64,000 bases of DNA from Butyricicoccus pullicaecorum (GCA_018366035.1 JAGZIW010000005.1:1-64000), one strand, 5' to 3'; numbered from the stretch's first letter, positions 17,528 through 26,694 are shown. Numbers and translations are program-made. Notes: generated by a model from the sequence alone, not told the origin.

Positions 17528-17883
17528 TACCTTTTCTTCTTGCAGTCCTGATTGGCTTGTTGACCGGTATCCTGTCCGGTTTTGGAATTGGAGGCGGCTC
17601 TCTGCTTATGCTCTGGCTCACCTGCGTTATGGACATCTCACAACGCCAAGCCGCCGGCATGAACCTCATGTATTTTCTGGCGTGCGCTCCTCCTGCGCTG
17701 TTCAGCCACTGGAAAAACAAACTCATTGAAAATGGTGCTGTCCAGCTCTGCATCATTTCCGGAATTCCGCTTTCTATCTTAGGCTGCTATCTGGCAGCAC
17801 ACTTGGATTTATCCATCATTCGCCGTGGATTTGGGATTCTTTTGCTTTGGATCGGTTTGCGTGAGTTATTTGCAAAAAAGTAA
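17524..17883 (+). CDS. Half-size TSUP (TauE/SafE) transporter, C-terminal-half gene
   Basis: Also 119 residues with about four spans. It carries the paired repeat motif GILSGFGIGGGSLLML (about residues 14-29), corresponding to the second G-rich element of full-length family members. It has no separate promoter and its start overlaps the stop of the first half-gene. The reading frames differ, and both products are of sensible length with proper start and stop, so this is a designed split and not a recent frameshift in one gene. Transport activity would need both halves (inference). Confidence 0.85.
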   Translation: MIPFLLAVLIGLLTGILSGFGIGGGSLLMLWLTCVMDISQRQAAGMNLMYFLACAPPALFSHWKNKLIENGAVQLCIISGIPLSILGCYLAAHLDLSIIRRGFGILLLWIGLRELFAKK

Positions 17884-18079
17884 AAATATGCCGTGATACT
17901 TTGAACAAAATGATAAAATCAAGTGCTTGGTCAAAGTGATCAATCATAGGCTGCCATCTTTAATAAAGATAGCGAAATAAGAGCATATCCATATTACGAT
18001 TCTCCCTTCCCAACTTTTACCTCACAGATTACGGGTGCATCTATTTGTGTGTGCCGCCATATACTTTCTCGCAAAAAGA

Positions 18080-18104
18080 GGCATGACCGCTGCTCGGTCA
18101 TGCC
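18080..18104. terminator. Bidirectional terminator between convergent genes
   Basis: Ten-bp stem GGCATGACCG/CGGTCATGCC, five-base loop, flanked by AAAAAG on the left and CTTTTC on the right. It serves the TSUP pair (plus) and the PL8 lyase (minus). The rest of 17884-18139 shows no gene. Confidence 0.85.
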
Positions 18105-18139
18105 CTTTTCAAATCCTTTTACGTAATATCCGATTGTTC

Positions 18140-20725
18140 TTACGCCTGCAACGTGATTTCCAAAGTCTTGCCATACAGCTGCTTGGTATTAAACTTCAGT
18201 TCCACCCGATCCTTGTTGCACACTGCCTGAATCTTTTCATCTTTTGTAATGACCTTGGCATTTGGAATATCCAAAACAAGATCAATCTGATCCTGACGGA
18301 AAAGCGGGTCTGACAATGCAATGGTAATCTTACCATCAGCCTTCTTCATGAGCACACAAGCAGGACTTGCTGCCTGTATACCAGCCGTCTTTCCTGCGGC
18401 AAAGAAGTTCACTGCTGTGATTTGTCCCTCGGTATCCTGTACTGCATGGATATTTTTGGAGTTCTCCAAAATCTTAACATCTGGTTTTGCCGCATACTGT
18501 TTCATGGTCTCCGCAGTTGCATTCGGCAGAATCACATAGCTATATTCATCTTCAGCTGTCTTTCCATGCTCATAAGTCATGGTAAAATACTTCTTTGTGA
18601 CCGGATAAGCCTTTTGTCCTGCAACATTGCGAACATTCTTCTGCTCTCCCTGTACGGTTGGAGTCTTGATTTGAATTTTTTTGCTTTCTGGGAAATAGTA
18701 CCCCACCTTTGCCTGAATACTATCATCTTGATAGCTCAGCCACTGGAGATCAAAAGCACCCTCCTTAACAGCAACCGGCTTGCCGTCACGCCCCTGCGCG
18801 CTGACTGTGACCTTGGCGTCAGGCGACATCATACGGTTATCAATCGTTGTTGTCACCTCACGCTGATTTGCATCACCAATTCCAGAGCCCATAAACACAA
18901 TCTTATCTTCCATCATGAACCATGACTTGTTGCCCGTTGCGTTCTTATATGCGACAAAGTCTTCTGGCAGCTTTCCGGCTTTCTTCGCAGCATAGCCATT
19001 GTCATCGCCGAGCTGCATTCCTGCCATGCTCACCCCTGCGTCCTTGAGTACAACGCTTCCAGAAAATGTATTGGTTCCAACTGGGAAATATACATAATCA
19101 TTCTGCTCTACACTGCTTGCAGTGTATTTGGGATAGAACTGACTGCCATCATACAGTTCCATAATCGTCTTGCGCTCCTCTTTCGGAACCGTTGTGCCCG
19201 GGAGTCGATATGGGTCAACAGTCGAGAAATAATCGATGCCATACTGCTTGGTCTGGTCGACCCCTGACAGATACAGATAGAATGCGCCGTCGCCCTGAAA
19301 CCATGGTTTCAGATTTTCCCCGCTCATATATTCATATTTTGCAATACGATCGGAGCTTCGGGAAAGTGCGAAAGTAAAACCATCTGCACGTTGAAAATTA
19401 CGATCCATCGCATTGAATGCAACACTGCCATTTGGAACCGCATTTGCTGGCTGAATGGTTTCGTCCTTCATAATTTCGGTATAGGGCGCAATCGCAGGCA
19501 GCGTCAGCGATGCTGCCGAAAATGGAACCGGCATGGAATCTACAAAATACTTGATTTGCTGCTGCATCTTTTTGCTGTTTTCCTGCGGCAGAAAAGTTGT
19601 AAGCAGGGTCATCGCTTCTACAACACCAGCGGTATCCGAATATCCAGTGTTTGTACGGGAAACTGCACGCCCCTTTACCACCTCAGACATATAGCCTTCA
19701 TGAATCAGCGGCAGGAAACTATTATAAATCCAGCTTTCAATGGTTGCGACCTGCTCCTTTGGCTGCCATGTGGTATCCTGTAAAATATAAAGAGAAGATA
19801 CAGCCTTTTGAAGCATCAGCTTGCCATAAGAGCCTGTATAGGCAACGCGATGGTGCTGAATAAAAGAGCCATCTGCATAGACCCCATCAGTATTGTTGTT
19901 GACAATATGATAAGGGTCTATGGTTTTGAAAACGGTCAGCATATCCTGAACAGCCTTTTCAATACGCTTGGTATCCTGAATCAGTGCGCCCTGAATGATA
20001 CGGTTTGTGGTAATATCGATCAGGTTCGTTCCTGTGTGCATTGCTGAGGTCAGATCAACATCTCCATTTTTTCCGTTTCGCAAATTGTTATCAAAGCACT
20101 TTACAAAATTTGGAATCAGATTTGGATCATTTTTTTGTATTTCCTCTTGCATCAGTGCCAGAACCGCGGTCATCTTGGTCGGTACACCGATTTCCCAGTT
20201 CCACCAGTTGCCAAACAGCTTTCCATCTTTATCCTTATAGCTCATATGCTTTTGATACACCTGATAAAATGCACCAATTGCTTCGATTAGTTTTTGCTGC
20301 AACTCTGCATTTTTATAATATTTCGAGCCACTCGTTGCATAAGCAAGTGCCATATCATAGATGGACTGTGAATTTTTATAAAACGCATCTGAAGTAACAG
20401 GTGTTGCCTGAACTGTTTTTTCATCACGCATATCGAACTGCTCATCTGCAAACATTTGATATGGATTCTTGATACCCTGATATGCCGCAAGCGCTTTTTC
20501 AGCATTCTTATCAATTGCATCGAGTTTAGACTTGACATCTGCATTTTGATTCATCTGTGCATTGCCAGCCAGATACTGTACATAATTTCGAATCAGCACC
20601 TCAGACGCATTCTTCGTTTCCTTGACAGAAACAGTTTGACTGGAGGAGGCAGCTGCCATAGCAGGCACCGCACCACTATTCAAAAGAATCGATGAGAGCA
20701 AAACACCAGAAACAAACTTTTTCAT
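18140..20725 (-). CDS. Secreted polysaccharide lyase family 8 (hyaluronate/chondroitin/xanthan lyase type)
   Basis: Cleaves uronic-acid polysaccharides by beta-elimination. The 861-residue preprotein has a Sec signal peptide (basic MKK, hydrophobic core, cleavage likely after PAMA at residue 24). It then has an alpha/alpha-toroid catalytic domain and C-terminal beta-sandwich domains. PL8 signatures: NWWNWEIGVP (173-182), TGTNLIDI (231-238) and DGSFIQHHRVAYTGSYG (285-301), giving candidate catalytic N234, H291 and Y300, nine residues apart as in characterised members; GRAVSR follows near 365. No sortase motif or lipobox is seen, so it is probably released. The ATG at 20725 follows GGAAAGG. Hyaluronan or chondroitin is the likely substrate; xanthan cannot be excluded. 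Confidence 0.92.
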   Translation of the reverse strand: MKKFVSGVLLSSILLNSGAVPAMAAASSSQTVSVKETKNASEVLIRNYVQYLAGNAQMNQNADVKSKLDAIDKNAEKALAAYQGIKNPYQMFADEQFDMRDEKTVQATPVTSDAFYKNSQSIYDMALAYATSGSKYYKNAELQQKLIEAIGAFYQVYQKHMSYKDKDGKLFGNWWNWEIGVPTKMTAVLALMQEEIQKNDPNLIPNFVKCFDNNLRNGKNGDVDLTSAMHTGTNLIDITTNRIIQGALIQDTKRIEKAVQDMLTVFKTIDPYHIVNNNTDGVYADGSFIQHHRVAYTGSYGKLMLQKAVSSLYILQDTTWQPKEQVATIESWIYNSFLPLIHEGYMSEVVKGRAVSRTNTGYSDTAGVVEAMTLLTTFLPQENSKKMQQQIKYFVDSMPVPFSAASLTLPAIAPYTEIMKDETIQPANAVPNGSVAFNAMDRNFQRADGFTFALSRSSDRIAKYEYMSGENLKPWFQGDGAFYLYLSGVDQTKQYGIDYFSTVDPYRLPGTTVPKEERKTIMELYDGSQFYPKYTASSVEQNDYVYFPVGTNTFSGSVVLKDAGVSMAGMQLGDDNGYAAKKAGKLPEDFVAYKNATGNKSWFMMEDKIVFMGSGIGDANQREVTTTIDNRMMSPDAKVTVSAQGRDGKPVAVKEGAFDLQWLSYQDDSIQAKVGYYFPESKKIQIKTPTVQGEQKNVRNVAGQKAYPVTKKYFTMTYEHGKTAEDEYSYVILPNATAETMKQYAAKPDVKILENSKNIHAVQDTEGQITAVNFFAAGKTAGIQAASPACVLMKKADGKITIALSDPLFRQDQIDLVLDIPNAKVITKDEKIQAVCNKDRVELKFNTKQLYGKTLEITLQA

Positions 20726-20771
20726 ACCGAAAATACCTTTCCTTTTCCTTTTTCTCAAAGAGTATATGTCG

Positions 20772-20800
20772 ATATTACTACATATTTTCTCACAATGCAA
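20772..20800 (-). promoter_or_regulatory. Promoter of the PL8 lyase gene
   Basis: TTGCAT, 17-base spacer, TAATAT on the minus strand, about 47 bases before the start codon. Confidence 0.6.
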
Positions 20801-20935
20801 TCCCCTATTTTACAATTTATGAGAGCATATTATTATTAGGTCTTTTATATTCGCATCTCCTATATTATCCGATAACTATATTTGTGAAACAACAGATCAT
20901 TCCATGTGCGAACAACTATACAATATAAAACAAAA

Positions 20936-20965
20936 AATAGCTGAGGCACACAGGCTTCAGCTATT
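20936..20965 (-). terminator. Terminator downstream of the MATE gene
   Basis: Twelve-bp stem AATAGCTGAGGC/GCTTCAGCTATT (one G-U), six-base loop. On the minus strand TTTTTTG follows. It lies about 280 bases past the MATE stop. Confidence 0.75.
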
Positions 20966-21242
20966 CATGTTTTTCCAAATATACCAAATATTGAAAATCA
21001 TATTTTGTGCTATTTCTCTATCATTTTTTGTATTTTACACACCATTCACTCAAATACTATACAATCAGCATTCAGAAGGCCGGCTGTCCGCACGATTTCA
21101 ATTTACCCTGTTTTCTATATATTTTATCTCTTATTCTTCTGCGTTTCCCTCTCGATTTTGTAAACCGTTTTACTTTGTGATACGCCCGATGCAGCTCATA
21201 CCTTCCCCATGCTTTATTATAAATAATAGAATATGAAATCTA
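20966..21242. other. A/T-rich gap with no recognisable gene
   Basis: Between the MATE stop and its terminator. On the minus strand a basic, K/R-rich open stretch of about 50 codons continues in frame past the MATE stop but has no start codon or ribosome site, so it is not called. The plus-strand 110-codon frame here has no ribosome site and low-complexity content. Probably a long 3' untranslated region. Confidence 0.5.
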
Positions 21243-22598
21243 TCAAATCTCTGTTCTTTTAGAAATCTCCATATTTTTTCTCATACGCCGCATGGTAAAG
21301 ATGTAAGAAATCGCAAGCGGACACAAAGATCCCGGCCAAGCCAGTGCATACGCAATACAGATGCCTGTAAATCCGAATGGTGCCGCCAAAGCCGCGCACC
21401 CCACCGCGCGCATGACCAACTCCATAATACCTGCAATGGTTGGCACAATGCTCTGCCCAACGCCCTGCAAGGTATAACGCAGAATAAAGAGCAGCGACAG
21501 TGTCCAATAAAACATACTTGTCGAATGTAAATAGGTCGATGCCAAACCGATAATTTCCGGATTATCAAACCCAAACAGCTGCACCAGTCTTGCTCCAGCC
21601 GTCATTGCAATCAATGTGATTACCGCTGTATAGCCGAGAGACATTGCCATACAGCGGTGTACCCCCATGCGAATTCGCTCAATTTTTCCAGCTCCGTAAT
21701 TCTGTGCTGTATAGGTCGCCATCGTCATACCGAAGCAATTCAATGGAGAAACCATCAATTGTTCTATCTTTTGAGCAGCTGTATAGGCTGCAACTGCCTG
21801 TTCTCCCTGTTGATTGAGCACAATTTGCAGGATAATTACACCAATGCCAATGATAGATGCCTGAAAGCCCATCGGAAGCCCTACCAAAAGGTGCTGACTG
21901 ATTTCGCCTTTTGTCAAATAAAAATCTTCCCTTTTCAAATGCAGAATTGGAAATTTCTTTTTGATATACAAAACACACAGCATACCAGAAACGATCTGCG
22001 AAATAACCGTTGCCACTGCCGCACCGCTGACACCCATGCGCGTATATCGAATTAAAACAATATCCAACACAACATTTAAGATACTGGAGATAATCAAAAA
22101 CAGCAGCGGTGTACGGCTGTCACCCAATGCACGCAAAACATTAGACAGCATATTAAACAGCATAGCCGCGAATATCCCTGCGTAAATAATAACAATATAA
22201 GAATACGCATCGTCCAAGATAACTTCCGGCGTTTTCATCAGACGCAAAATCGGTCGGGCAAACGAAACCGCAAACAGCGTTAAAACAACAGTAACCACTG
22301 TACCAATCACAATGTTTGCCGCAAAGCTGCGCCGCACATCAGTCATATCATTCGCACCAAAATGGCGAGCCGTCACAATGGACAGCCCTGAGGTCATGCC
22401 CTGTACAAATCCAATAATCAGGAACATGATACTGCCGGTACACCCAACTGCTGCCAGTGCATTTTCACCAAGGATATTGCCAACAATCAGTGCGTCCATC
22501 ATATTATAAAATTGTTGGAACAGGTTTCCCCCTAATAACGGCAGTGCAAACAAAAAAATAAGGCGTGCCGGTCCGCCTTCTGTCATAGACTTTGTCAT
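21243..22598 (-). CDS. MATE family multidrug/cation efflux transporter
   Basis: A 451-residue protein with twelve predicted spans in two six-span bundles. The N-lobe opens with the family pattern PLLGGNLFQQFYNMMDALIVG (split here as PLLGGNLFQQ and MDALIVG, about residues 20-40), and the second lobe repeats with GLPMGFQASI (about 238-247). Such proteins export drugs or metabolites using Na+ or H+ gradients; the substrate is unknown. The ATG at 22598 lies eight bases after GGGGG; a TTG two codons upstream is possible. It appears monocistronic. Confidence 0.94.
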   Translation of the reverse strand: MTKSMTEGGPARLIFLFALPLLGGNLFQQFYNMMDALIVGNILGENALAAVGCTGSIMFLIIGFVQGMTSGLSIVTARHFGANDMTDVRRSFAANIVIGTVVTVVLTLFAVSFARPILRLMKTPEVILDDAYSYIVIIYAGIFAAMLFNMLSNVLRALGDSRTPLLFLIISSILNVVLDIVLIRYTRMGVSGAAVATVISQIVSGMLCVLYIKKKFPILHLKREDFYLTKGEISQHLLVGLPMGFQASIIGIGVIILQIVLNQQGEQAVAAYTAAQKIEQLMVSPLNCFGMTMATYTAQNYGAGKIERIRMGVHRCMAMSLGYTAVITLIAMTAGARLVQLFGFDNPEIIGLASTYLHSTSMFYWTLSLLFILRYTLQGVGQSIVPTIAGIMELVMRAVGCAALAAPFGFTGICIAYALAWPGSLCPLAISYIFTMRRMRKNMEISKRTEI

Positions 22599-22780
22599 AA
22601 TCAATTCCCCCTCTAGCTATCCTAGCATACACGATTCCCTCTCAGGCGAAAAGCCGCAAAGCGGACAAACTTTTTATATTTTTTTCTTTTTCTCTGGTCA
22701 GTCTGCCCAAATTGGAATATCGTTGTGTTTATACACAGACTGTGCTAGAATGAAATTATATATTAAAGGAGATTTTTCTT

Positions 22781-23326
22781 ATGTTTATATTCTTTTCAGG
22801 TGACTCCAATCACCAAGGTACGTTTCTAACCGCTTTGCTGTCTCTGATACTGGGCATCTTTTTCATTCGCTTTCCGGACATGAGCGGAAAACTGTTCTGC
22901 TTGGCACTCGCGGCCAGCGCGCTCCTATATGCTGCCGGTCGGCTTATACGCTATGTACGCAATAAAAAACAGGGCTATGTCTCTCAAGGTGACCAATTCC
23001 TCGGCATCTTTCTCCTGATCGCTGGACTTTTTATCCTATTTTTCCCGCACTTTGTCCTGTCATTTTTACCTCTTACACTCGGAATCCTGCTTCTTCTTTC
23101 CGGCTTTGCCAAAATCCCCTTCGTAATCGATTCCTTTCAGATGCACAGTCCCGCACGCATTCCTTTTCTGCTTTCCACCTTGGCCCCGCTTATCCTCGGC
23201 GCAATTATACTCATGAATCCCTTTGGCGTAACCCGCCTTGTTATTCGTTTCTTTGGCATCAGCCTGATCATCAATGCAGCTTTGGAACTGACTGCCGATT
23301 TTTTCAATCGCAAAAACCGCTTCTAA
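22781..23326 (+). CDS. DUF308/HdeD-like membrane protein
   Basis: A 181-residue protein with six hydrophobic spans in three pairs. The repeated pattern of a glycine-rich span followed by a short FP or NPF turn (FIRFPDMSG, LFFPHFVL, LMNPFGVTR) is typical of the HdeD/DUF308 acid-stress membrane family. Function is not established in Firmicutes. The ATG follows AAAGGAG. It stands 104 bases upstream of the thioredoxin gene with no clear terminator between, so partial cotranscription is possible. Confidence 0.75.
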   Translation: MFIFFSGDSNHQGTFLTALLSLILGIFFIRFPDMSGKLFCLALAASALLYAAGRLIRYVRNKKQGYVSQGDQFLGIFLLIAGLFILFFPHFVLSFLPLTLGILLLLSGFAKIPFVIDSFQMHSPARIPFLLSTLAPLILGAIILMNPFGVTRLVIRFFGISLIINAALELTADFFNRKNRF

Positions 23327-23430
23327 AATTTATACTAAATTTGTGTGATTTAGTTACAGCTATTTTCAAAAAAATATGGTATACTACATTCATACCAAAC
23401 AAATACACATGCATAGGAGGCATTTTCATT

Positions 23431-23742
23431 ATGATAACCTTAACTACTGAAAATTTTGACAAAGAAGTTTTGCAGGCACAGCAGCCTGTTCTCGTTGAGT
23501 TCTCCGCGCCATGGTGCGTATACTGCCGCCGCATCGAACCTGTCCTGCACCGCATGGACGGTAAGAGCGATGTCATCATCGCAACCATCAATACCGACGA
23601 CCATCCAGAACTTGCAGGTCGCTTTGGAGTCGAAGTCATTCCCACCTTTTACCTATTCCAGAATGGTAATCACGGGGAAAAATTGATTGCTCCCAGTTCT
23701 CAGGCACAGCTCGAAGATTGGATTGCGTCCCAGCGTGGCTAA
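23431..23742 (+). CDS. trxA: Thioredoxin-like protein with CVYC active site
   Basis: A 103-residue thioredoxin fold: LVEFSAPWCVYCRRIEPVL around the redox motif C29-V-Y-C32 and the cis-proline segment VIPTFYLF near residues 71-78. The active site is WCVYC instead of the WCGPC of classical thioredoxin, which should change redox potential or partner. The true start is the ATG at 23431 with AGGAGG eleven bases upstream. Thioredoxin reductase follows after 21 bases, so this is a reductase-partner operon. Gene name is by family, not proven equivalence. Confidence 0.9.
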   Translation: MITLTTENFDKEVLQAQQPVLVEFSAPWCVYCRRIEPVLHRMDGKSDVIIATINTDDHPELAGRFGVEVIPTFYLFQNGNHGEKLIAPSSQAQLEDWIASQRG

Positions 23743-23763
23743 ATAACAGGAGGCATACCTTTT

Positions 23764-24687
23764 ATGGATCAGCTTTATGATGTTGTAATTATCGGTGGCG
23801 GTCCGGGCGGCTATACGGCAGCACTCTATTGTGTTCGTGCCGGACTGCGCACTTTAGTTTTGGAAAAGCTGTCTGCGGGCGGACAAATGGCAACCACCGC
23901 ACATGTTGATAACTACCCCGGTTTTGACGAAGGAATCGATGGATTTGCGCTTGCAGAGCGCATGCAGCGCGGTGCAGAACGGTTTGGTGCAGTGACCGAA
24001 TATGCAGAAGTGACCAGCATGGATCTGACTGCACAGCCCAAACAAATCGTCACAAGCGCAGGTACTTTCTTGGGTAAGGCGGTCATGCTTGCAACAGGTG
24101 CGTCCCCCCGTATGCTGGGGCTCCCCAACGAAGATGCTCTGCGCGGACGCGGCGTTTCTTACTGTGCAACCTGTGACGGCATGTTCTTTCGTGATAAGAC
24201 AGTCGTTGTTGCAGGCGGCGGAAATTCTGCTGCTGAGGACGCACTGACACTTTCTAAAGTCTGCAAGAAGGTCTATCTGGTACATCGCCGCGACTCCCTG
24301 CGTGCGACCCAGAGTTATCTCACTCCACTCGAAAATGCAAAAAATCTGGAATTCATCTGGAACAAACAAATTGACAGTTTGGAAACGACGGACGGGCACT
24401 TGAGCGGTATTCAGATGACCGACCGCGTAACCGGAGAACATTCCGCTCTTGCCTGCGACGGTCTATTCGTTGCAATTGGACGGGTTCCGGATACCTCACT
24501 CATTTCCGAACAGGTTTCCTGTGATGCACAAGGCTATATCATTGCCGACGAAACAACACGTACCAATATCTCCGGTGTGTTCGCTGTCGGCGATGTGCGG
24601 CAAAAGCCGCTGCGCCAAATCATTACCGCAGCAGCAGATGGTGCAACCGCTTCGAAATTCGCAGAAGAATTTTTACAATCCCTGTAA
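23764..24687 (+). CDS. trxB: Thioredoxin reductase
   Basis: FAD-dependent reductase of 307 residues that recycles thioredoxin. Motifs: FAD-binding GGGPGGYTAA (11-20), the redox pair C134-A-T-C137 (CATCDG), a second nucleotide-binding GGGNSAAEDA (151-160) and the C-terminal FAD segment GVFAVGDV near residue 275. The NADPH-site residues HRRDSLRA (about 177-184) match the usual HRRDxFRA form, so NADPH is the likely donor. It is cotranscribed with the preceding thioredoxin and ends at a strong terminator. Confidence 0.96.
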   Translation: MDQLYDVVIIGGGPGGYTAALYCVRAGLRTLVLEKLSAGGQMATTAHVDNYPGFDEGIDGFALAERMQRGAERFGAVTEYAEVTSMDLTAQPKQIVTSAGTFLGKAVMLATGASPRMLGLPNEDALRGRGVSYCATCDGMFFRDKTVVVAGGGNSAAEDALTLSKVCKKVYLVHRRDSLRATQSYLTPLENAKNLEFIWNKQIDSLETTDGHLSGIQMTDRVTGEHSALACDGLFVAIGRVPDTSLISEQVSCDAQGYIIADETTRTNISGVFAVGDVRQKPLRQIITAAADGATASKFAEEFLQSL

Positions 24688-24693
24688 GCTATC

Positions 24694-24715
24694 AGAGAGC
24701 CAAAATTGGCTCTCT
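24694..24715 (+). terminator. trxA-trxB terminator
   Basis: Perfect 8-bp stem AGAGAGCC/GGCTCTCT with a six-base loop, followed by an uninterrupted T-run, seven bases past the trxB stop. Confidence 0.92.
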
Positions 24716-24723
24716 TTTTTTAT

Positions 24724-25197
24724 TCATATTGTATTATACGTTAAAAGATTTTCACTCAAAGGAAAAAAGTGTAAGAAGTCCTGCACCAAATCCGCTCGTC
24801 TACTGAAAAGTAAAGTGAGTGTACTATCCCACGGAACAATTTCAACAGCTGCCAGCGGGTGCTGCATCGAAAGCGGATTTTTCCAAAAACCTCGATAGCC
24901 ATCTGCATATGGCAGCGGATACTGAAGAACTTCTGTCAATGAAATATCCTTTTCGAAACCAGAGAGGACTGCCCAAATCCATTGCCCATCATCTTCGCGA
25001 ACAATTTTGGTGAGCTCTTCTCCTGTCAGCCAGCAATAATCGTTATCCATGCAACATTCTGCTATCTTGTCTATTAAACATTCCACATTTGTGATAAGCC
25101 AATTATATTCCATTTGCTTATTATGGATTGCATCAAACACTCTGCCCATAAGTGTATATCCATTTACACTTTTTTCATCTATTGCTCCATATACCAT
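24724..25197 (-). CDS. Hypothetical protein, no family assigned
   Basis: A 157-residue soluble, acidic and tryptophan-rich protein (QWIWAVLSG, FWKNPLS, EIVPWDSTLTLLFS). There is no signal peptide, membrane span or known catalytic motif. Helical N-terminal half with two cysteines (AECCMDND). The ATG at 25197 follows GAGGAG at seven bases, which argues for real translation; longer frames lack such a site. It is transcribed toward trxB, its stop sits nine bases from the trxB terminator, and it has no operon partner. Function unknown. Confidence 0.7.
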   Translation of the reverse strand: MVYGAIDEKSVNGYTLMGRVFDAIHNKQMEYNWLITNVECLIDKIAECCMDNDYCWLTGEELTKIVREDDGQWIWAVLSGFEKDISLTEVLQYPLPYADGYRGFWKNPLSMQHPLAAVEIVPWDSTLTLLFSRRADLVQDFLHFFPLSENLLTYNTI

Positions 25198-25245
25198 ATT
25201 TACACTCCTCACATAAAGCAGTATTTCCTGTTTTCTTTTACATAA

Positions 25246-25284
25246 AAAGATGTGAGTCTGCATGGAAAGCAGTCTCACATCTTT
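25246..25284 (-). terminator. Terminator after fprA (second copy)
   Basis: AAAGATGTGAG pairs with CTCACATCTTT (11 bp); inside, CTGC/GCAG extends the hairpin past a T-T mismatch. On the minus strand a TTTTTATG run follows. Confidence 0.85.
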
Positions 25285-25320
25285 GTCAATATGCACTTTC
25301 CGCAGAAAGCCGCATTATTT

Positions 25321-26529
25321 TTATTTCTTTTGGAGAGATTCCAGCAAAGTATTCGCCATCGCCTCAATAGATGCAATCGTCTGCGCTCCCGGCGCTGACC
25401 GCACGCTCACGACAGGCTCCAAAATGGTCATATTCTTCATGCTATCCAACAGTTCTCGCATATTCTTTGCGCTGGTTGGTGCCCATGATCCATTTTCCAC
25501 CAGCGCAATGGTACGATTTTGTACATTCAGTGCCTTCATATCATGCAGAAGTCCAAGCATTGGCGGATAAATTCCATTATTATACGTCGGCGCAGCAAGC
25601 ACTACATGGCTGCATCGGAACACTTCGGAAATCAATGTAGATACATTTGTACCGGATACATCATACATTGCAATTTTACGAATCCCTGCATTTGCCAGCT
25701 GCCCAGCCAAAATCTCTGCTACATTTTCGGTATCGCCATACATAGAACCATAAAAAATAGCAACACTCTGCTCTTCTGGCTCATAACGGCTCCACAGGTC
25801 ATATTTTTTAAGCAGCAAAGATATATTATCACGCCAAATCAAACCATGCAGCGGACAAATCACGTGAATATCCAGAGCGGACAGTTTCTTCAAGGTTGCC
25901 TGTACCTGCATGCCATACTTGCCTACAATATTTGCATAGTAACGTCGATAATCGTCCAGCCAATCCCGTTCAAAGTCTACTTCGTCATCAAAAATATTGC
26001 CGCTCAATGCACCAAAGCCACCAAAGGCATCAGCCGAAAACAGAACGCCATCTTTCTGCTCATAGGTCATCATGACCTCCGGCCAATGTACCATTGGTGC
26101 AAAGAAAAATTGCAGCGTATGCTCTCCCAGAGACAGCGTGTCTCCTTCCTTTACAATCAGGCTGTGTCCTTCCAGCGGCATATCATAGAACTGTGAAATC
26201 AATGTCATTGTCTTTGCGTTTCCAACCAGCTTCATCGCTGGGAAACGCAGCATCAGCTCTTCAATTGCAGCACAATGGTCTGGCTCCATGTGATTGACAA
26301 CCAGATAATCAATTGCACGACCATTGAGAGTGTGCATAACATTGTCCATAAACTGTCTGGAAATTGCAGAATCAGCAGTATCCATCAGCGCAATCTTTTC
26401 GTCCACGATCAGATAGGTGTTATACGAAACACCACGCGGAACAGGGAATAAATTTTCGAAACGCTCCAAACGGCGATCATTTCCGCCCACCCAAGTAATA
26501 TCGGGTGTAATTTGTCGGGTGCAATACAT
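25321..26529 (-). CDS. fprA: FprA-type flavodiiron protein (O2/NO reductase), copy 2
   Basis: 402 residues, full family length. Diiron ligands H80, E82, D84 (NHMEPDH), H148 (MVHWPE), D167 (SADAFG) and H228 (CPLHG) are all present. The flavodoxin domain follows with FMN loop GSMYGDTENV at 261-270 and a second FMN contact region near APTYNNG. It differs clearly from copy 1 (10384-11502), so this is an old duplication or separate acquisition and not a recent copy. The ATG at 26529 follows AAAGGAG. It is flanked by terminators and transcribed alone. Confidence 0.96.
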   Translation of the reverse strand: MYCTRQITPDITWVGGNDRRLERFENLFPVPRGVSYNTYLIVDEKIALMDTADSAISRQFMDNVMHTLNGRAIDYLVVNHMEPDHCAAIEELMLRFPAMKLVGNAKTMTLISQFYDMPLEGHSLIVKEGDTLSLGEHTLQFFFAPMVHWPEVMMTYEQKDGVLFSADAFGGFGALSGNIFDDEVDFERDWLDDYRRYYANIVGKYGMQVQATLKKLSALDIHVICPLHGLIWRDNISLLLKKYDLWSRYEPEEQSVAIFYGSMYGDTENVAEILAGQLANAGIRKIAMYDVSGTNVSTLISEVFRCSHVVLAAPTYNNGIYPPMLGLLHDMKALNVQNRTIALVENGSWAPTSAKNMRELLDSMKNMTILEPVVSVRSAPGAQTIASIEAMANTLLESLQKK

Positions 26530-26660
26530 ATAAAACTCCTTTCGGCAGCCACACAAAGTTAGCCGCAGTTAACATATCGTACTTTGTTATTATACCATAT
26601 TATATACCAGAAATCCAGCATTTTCCCTCGATTTTCTGGTTTTTCCTAAAATTTTACAAA

Positions 26661-26694
26661 AACAAGACCGAAGCCTTTTGACTTCGGTTTTGTT
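26661..26694 (-). terminator. Terminator after mglC
   Basis: Thirteen-base arms AACAAGACCGAAG/CTTCGGTTTTGTT with one G-U pair and an eight-base loop; TTTTTG follows on the minus strand. Confidence 0.88.

Noticed and set aside
20904..21236. 110-codon frame in the gap after the MATE gene
   Set aside because: A/T-rich, Phe/Ile-rich, no ribosome site, overlaps a terminator.
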